The notes under the pieces were generated by a model. It was not told the DNA's origin, made no database searches, and worked only from the letters and a program-made list of their open reading frames with translations. A program made the translations under genes and the position numbers. 5,217 nucleotides of DNA from Propionibacteriaceae bacterium (GTDB lineage: Bacteria; Actinomycetota; Actinomycetes; Propionibacteriales; Propionibacteriaceae), in the NCBI GenBank assembly GCA_003158895.1, contig PMLO01000103.1, positions 131 to 5,347 of the forward strand, read 5' to 3'. The stretch's first letter is position 1, and every line of letters starts with the position of its first letter. This document shows positions 4,337 to 5,217 of the stretch, piece after piece.

Positions 4337-5217
4337 GTGCGCGATCCGGACGGTTCGAAGCTCCTGACCGGAGACGAGGTGGGGAATCTCCTGCGCACCG
4401 CCGTGCAGCATGCGGGCGGGGTGCTCCAGTCCTGGGCGCTCGACCACATCGACGCGAACCCCCAGCGCTCGACCACGGCCACGTACGTCGCGTCCGTCGA
4501 GTGGCCGCACGGCGTCCGCAAGGAGCTGCTCGGCGTGTCGGCGCGCGCCGGAGGCCTGGCTCGTACGGACGAGCGCGCGGCCATCTTCGCCGACGGCGAC
4601 CGGGAAGTTGCTGTCTGGATCTACCCGAAGGATCCGGACCTGCCCGGCCTCGAGCGTGCCGCGTACCCCACCGAGATGGCGGCGGTCCTCAACGAGTACA
4701 GGGTCTTTCCCACGCCGGTCGGCGTCGACCAGATCCGGCTCGACATGATCGGCTACCGGCCGCGGCGTCGAGCGGTGCTGAAGTGCACGGTGACCTCACC
4801 GCCGAGGGTGCTGTACGTCAAGGTGCTGCGCGAGCGTCTCTTCGAGTCCGTGAAGTCGCGCCATGAGCTGCTCCTCGAGGCGGGCGTCCCGGCGCCCGTG
4901 ATCCTTGCGGCGACCTCCGATCACCTGCTGATCCTCGACGAGCTGCCCGGGAGGCCGCTGGCGAGGGCGATCTTCGACGACGAGCCGCCCACCACCGCCG
5001 AGCGGCTGATCCGGGTGCTCGACGCGATGCCGGCCTCGGTCGCCGCTCTGGAGCGCCGCCCGCCCTGGGCCGAGGCCGTCAGGCACTATTCCCGGATGGT
5101 CTCGCAAGCCCTCCCGCCGCTCCAGCCTCGGCTGGACTGGATGGCCGAGCAGATCACGCAAGGTCTCGAGGGGTGTCCCGAGGGGGAGGAACCCACCCAC
5201 GGAGACTTCCACGAGGG
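4337..5217 (+). CDS. Phosphotransferase family protein (APH/maltokinase-like kinase fold), 3' truncated
   Basis: An open frame of 293 complete codons from GTG 4337 runs off the window end. The first 150 or so residues (MRDPDGSKLLTGDE..., ending MIGYRPRRRAVLK) form an N-terminal cap-like region as in maltokinase-type proteins. The kinase lobe follows: VLYVKVLRE with candidate ATP-binding Lys162, Glu177 in SRHELLLEAGVPAP as its likely partner, and a hinge LILDELPGRPLA at 198-209. The last residues, THGDFHE (287-293), are the start of the catalytic HGDxxxxN (Brenner) motif, with H288 and probable catalytic base D290; the metal-binding Asn and DxD lie outside the window. The small-molecule substrate is unknown; aminoglycoside resistance should not be assumed, because the fold covers sugar, choline and homoserine kinases. 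It follows the CNNM gene by 52 bases in the same direction and may be co-transcribed. Confidence 0.8.
   Translation, partial: MRDPDGSKLLTGDEVGNLLRTAVQHAGGVLQSWALDHIDANPQRSTTATYVASVEWPHGVRKELLGVSARAGGLARTDERAAIFADGDREVAVWIYPKDPDLPGLERAAYPTEMAAVLNEYRVFPTPVGVDQIRLDMIGYRPRRRAVLKCTVTSPPRVLYVKVLRERLFESVKSRHELLLEAGVPAPVILAATSDHLLILDELPGRPLARAIFDDEPPTTAERLIRVLDAMPASVAALERRPPWAEAVRHYSRMVSQALPPLQPRLDWMAEQITQGLEGCPEGEEPTHGDFHE

Noticed and set aside
1..5217. tRNA, rRNA, CRISPR array, insertion sequence or phage genes
   Set aside because: No spaced repeat array, transposase frame, tRNA-like cloverleaf or rRNA sequence was seen on either strand.

Overview
The window is GC-rich (about two-thirds G+C by eye, with strong G/C bias at third codon positions) and its gene content and protein styles fit an actinobacterium (Actinomycetota, perhaps Nocardioidaceae-like; the family is a guess). 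The actinobacterial traits are an NADP isocitrate dehydrogenase of the long monomer-like eukaryotic type, a mycobacterial-style UDP-glucose dehydrogenase, a probable leaderless transcript and GTG starts. It looks like ordinary chromosome, with no phage, transposase, CRISPR or RNA gene visible.

Layout. The first 218 bases are the 3' end of icd on the + strand. It converges on ugd (273-1586, - strand), a UDP-sugar 6-dehydrogenase with its catalytic residues intact. Upstream of ugd lies a gene-free stretch (1587-1864) holding four copies of an 18-base motif, two in each orientation; the inner pair forms a 25-base-arm hairpin. Next is a Cof-type HAD phosphatase on the - strand (1865-2704) with lower G+C than its neighbours. 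A divergent promoter region (2705-2863) separates it from the + strand block: a possible 12-codon leaderless leader ORF (2864-2902) that overlaps by ATGA a CNNM/CorC-type transporter-like membrane protein (2899-4284). After a 52-base gap comes a phosphotransferase of the aminoglycoside phosphotransferase/maltokinase-like fold (4337 to window end), cut at its catalytic HGD motif.

The genes do not form one pathway. icd is central metabolism, ugd makes nucleotide-sugar acids for cell-surface glycans, the HAD protein is a general phosphatase, and the last two genes may be co-transcribed, although a second -10-like element sits between them.

The signals most worth checking are the four-copy inverted repeat cluster, the leader ORF coupled to the CNNM gene, a near-identical 13-base promoter-like dyad before the last two + strand genes, and a marked preference for the tetramer GTAC that seems to drive synonymous codon choice.
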